From CAYYBZ01 sp964470285 [NCBI: uncultured Oligoflexia bacterium] (GTDB lineage Bacteria > Bdellovibrionota_G > CAYYBZ01), in NCBI GenBank assembly GCA_964470285.1, contig CAYYBZ010000088.1, positions 1 to 7,488 on the forward strand: a DNA stretch of 7,488 nucleotides, read 5' to 3'. Below are positions 6,118 to 7,488 of this stretch, piece by piece. Position 1 is the first letter of the stretch. Each line of letters starts with the position of its first letter. The notes below the pieces were generated by a model that was not told the origin of the DNA, made no database searches, and was given only the letters and a program-made list of their open reading frames with translations. The translations under genes were made by a program, and so were the position numbers.

Positions 6118-7488
6118 TTATTTGATCACTTTAATTATAAACCCAGAGCTATGTACCGTCATTTCAGGTGCATACATTGACTGAAGTATTGCCGATCCTA
6201 CCCTATAAACTCCGGGCTTAGTGGGTCTAAGTCTGTATCTTAATATGTATTCCCCGTGGGGCAACCAATCAATAAAGAAGTTGGTCAATGAGTCCCTGGG
6301 TTCTTCGTAAAATGAAAGAGGGTCCCATTTCCAGCCTGAAAGGAGGGTTTCACCTTCAAAGCCAGCAGGTTTTAAATCTTTTAAATGCATGTATTCAAAC
6401 TGGCTTCTTGTGTTAATCTTTAACTGAACTTCAACCTGATCGCCTACTGAAACAATCCCTCCCGATTTTATGGGGGTTAGATGATAATCACTGCCCTTCT
6501 TCTTTCTTATATAAAATTTTCTTTTAAGTTTTATAAGGCCGCCTTCGCTTTCATCTGCGAGATTGTCAGTAGTGTATGTCCATGTCATGCCGGCAAAAGC
6601 AATACCAGGACCTTTTTTATCAATACTTGCCGTTGCCATTTCTGAAGTAATCTCTTTTCCCTCTTTAACCCATCTTTTCGGCTCTGATAACCAGTCATCG
6701 GCTTTCACTTTAAAGCTTTCCTTTATGTTTCCCCATGAGAGTTTGAAATTTTCATCCTTTTCAAGTGCCCCGCTTTTTGACATAAAATCAAAAAGTGCGA
6801 ATATTGCGGCTGAAGTCGCCTTTGTTGATTTCCATACATTTCCTTTTCTATTGAATAAAAGCCACTGAACCATACCCGGAATTCTTTTATCATCGGGCTT
6901 TAATTCCTGAACTGTTTTTAGCAGGAATGCATGCTTTTCGACGCTGTCGGAAAACCATACCCATGAATACTTTTCAGGGGCCCAGTAAACACCGGTTATC
7001 TCATCTTCCCGGGCTCCATCCATAGCCATCTCTAAGGTTTTGTAAGCCTTTTCCCTGAATCCCAGTCTCAGCTGGGTGTAGGCAAGGTAAGCCTTGCCGA
7101 AGGGCGTTAGTGCGTGTATTTTCTTTTCAAGCCAGACTATCCAGGATTTGGCTGCAAAGTGACCGGCTTTTGCACTCAGAAATTCCTGAGGCGAGAAAGA
7201 TGTAACAACGTAAGCTGCAAAGGCAACGGTTGCAAGGCTTCTTGCTTCGGGTTTCAGCATTGTAGGAATTTTGCCGTTTACGTAAGAAAGCGCCTTGGAA
7301 ATTATTTTACTCGGAATATTTACATTGTATCTTCTTGCTTCTGCAAGTCCTGAAAGAACGTAAAGGGTCATATAAACGTCTTCATTTCCACCCGGCCACC
7401 ACGGGAATGCTCCGTTGGACAGCTGGGCCTGACTGAGTTTATCAAATGTAATCTCTTTCTGGGCGGCTACGATTTTCGGATCTAAAAG
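6118..7488 (-). CDS. Alpha-2-macroglobulin family protein, C-terminal part (5' end beyond window)
   Basis: 456 residues are visible and the frame is open to the right edge. The methionine codon at 7369-7371 is internal: conserved family sequence (GAFPWWPGGNEDVY) lies directly before it in frame. Numbered from the first visible codon, residues 1-245 are the helical toroid (thioester domain) characteristic of the family, including IPGMVQWLLFNRKG and WKSTKATSAAIFAL. The rest is the beta-rich end, with GDQVEVQLKI, RDSLTNFFIDWLPHGEY and, near the terminus, MYAPEM. Bacterial macroglobulins are large (often over 1,500 residues) periplasmic or lipid-anchored proteins thought to trap invading proteases. 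The thioester CxEQ, bait region and signal peptide would lie upstream, outside the window, so trapping chemistry cannot be judged. PBP1C, a common neighbour, is not visible. It converges on the protease gene with six bases between stops. Confidence 0.9.
   Translation of the reverse strand, partial: LLDPKIVAAQKEITFDKLSQAQLSNGAFPWWPGGNEDVYMTLYVLSGLAEARRYNVNIPSKIISKALSYVNGKIPTMLKPEARSLATVAFAAYVVTSFSPQEFLSAKAGHFAAKSWIVWLEKKIHALTPFGKAYLAYTQLRLGFREKAYKTLEMAMDGAREDEITGVYWAPEKYSWVWFSDSVEKHAFLLKTVQELKPDDKRIPGMVQWLLFNRKGNVWKSTKATSAAIFALFDFMSKSGALEKDENFKLSWGNIKESFKVKADDWLSEPKRWVKEGKEITSEMATASIDKKGPGIAFAGMTWTYTTDNLADESEGGLIKLKRKFYIRKKKGSDYHLTPIKSGGIVSVGDQVEVQLKINTRSQFEYMHLKDLKPAGFEGETLLSGWKWDPLSFYEEPRDSLTNFFIDWLPHGEYILRYRLRPTKPGVYRVGSAILQSMYAPEMTVHSSGFIIKVIK

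Noticed and set aside
6109-6137. TAATTA repeats around the convergent stops as a two-way terminator
   Set aside because: The arms are six A/T-only bases with a 17-base loop and no GC pairs, too unstable for an intrinsic terminator.
6563-6868. 101-codon plus-strand open frame opposite the macroglobulin gene
   Set aside because: The minus strand carries clear family motifs through this stretch (for example WKSTKATSAAIFAL), and the plus-strand product resembles nothing.
1-7488. CRISPR arrays, tRNA or rRNA genes, transposases, attachment sites
   Set aside because: No regularly spaced repeats, cloverleaf-like or rRNA sequence, transposase motifs or terminal inverted repeats were seen. The window is almost fully occupied by ordinary coding genes.

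Overview
The window looks like a bacterial chromosome segment, roughly 40% GC by eye, from a Gram-negative organism. Every protein carries envelope or secretion signals: PEGA-domain proteins with a terminal membrane anchor, a periplasmic lytic transglycosylase, an M6-type secreted metalloprotease with a C-terminal sorting-like tail, and a bacterial alpha-2-macroglobulin. This mix, and especially PEGA proteins ending in a Trp/Tyr/Lys-rich stretch plus a glycine-rich membrane segment, is best known from the former Deltaproteobacteria (Myxococcota, Bdellovibrionota and relatives). That placement is an inference with modest confidence; no taxonomic marker gene is present.

Layout: (1) Positions 1-3681, plus strand, hold four tightly packed co-directional genes. 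They are a PEGA protein cut by the left edge, a second PEGA protein of the same architecture, a 74-residue DUF350 membrane protein, and a lytic transglycosylase. Gaps are 24, 32 and 11 bases, so this is very probably one operon. (2) Positions 3682-3888 are a non-coding gap with a possible sigma70-like promoter and a perfect 15-base palindrome. (3) Positions 3889-6111, plus strand, encode a 740-residue M6-like zinc metalloprotease with two accessory beta domains and a Cys-containing C-terminal anchor. (4) Positions 6118-7488, minus strand, encode the C-terminal 456 residues of an alpha-2-macroglobulin-family protein that runs off the right edge. Its stop codon lies six bases from the protease stop.

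How the genes may work together: the operon looks like a periplasmic/inner-membrane module. Two related PEGA proteins have TPR-like repeats and what appears to be one alpha/beta domain split around the TPR and PEGA insertion. They are co-expressed with a minimal DUF350 membrane protein and a peptidoglycan-cleaving enzyme. No such four-gene module is known to me, so it is the best candidate here for an undescribed system. The protease and macroglobulin form a separate convergent pair, a secreted protease facing a protease trap, whose functional link is speculative.
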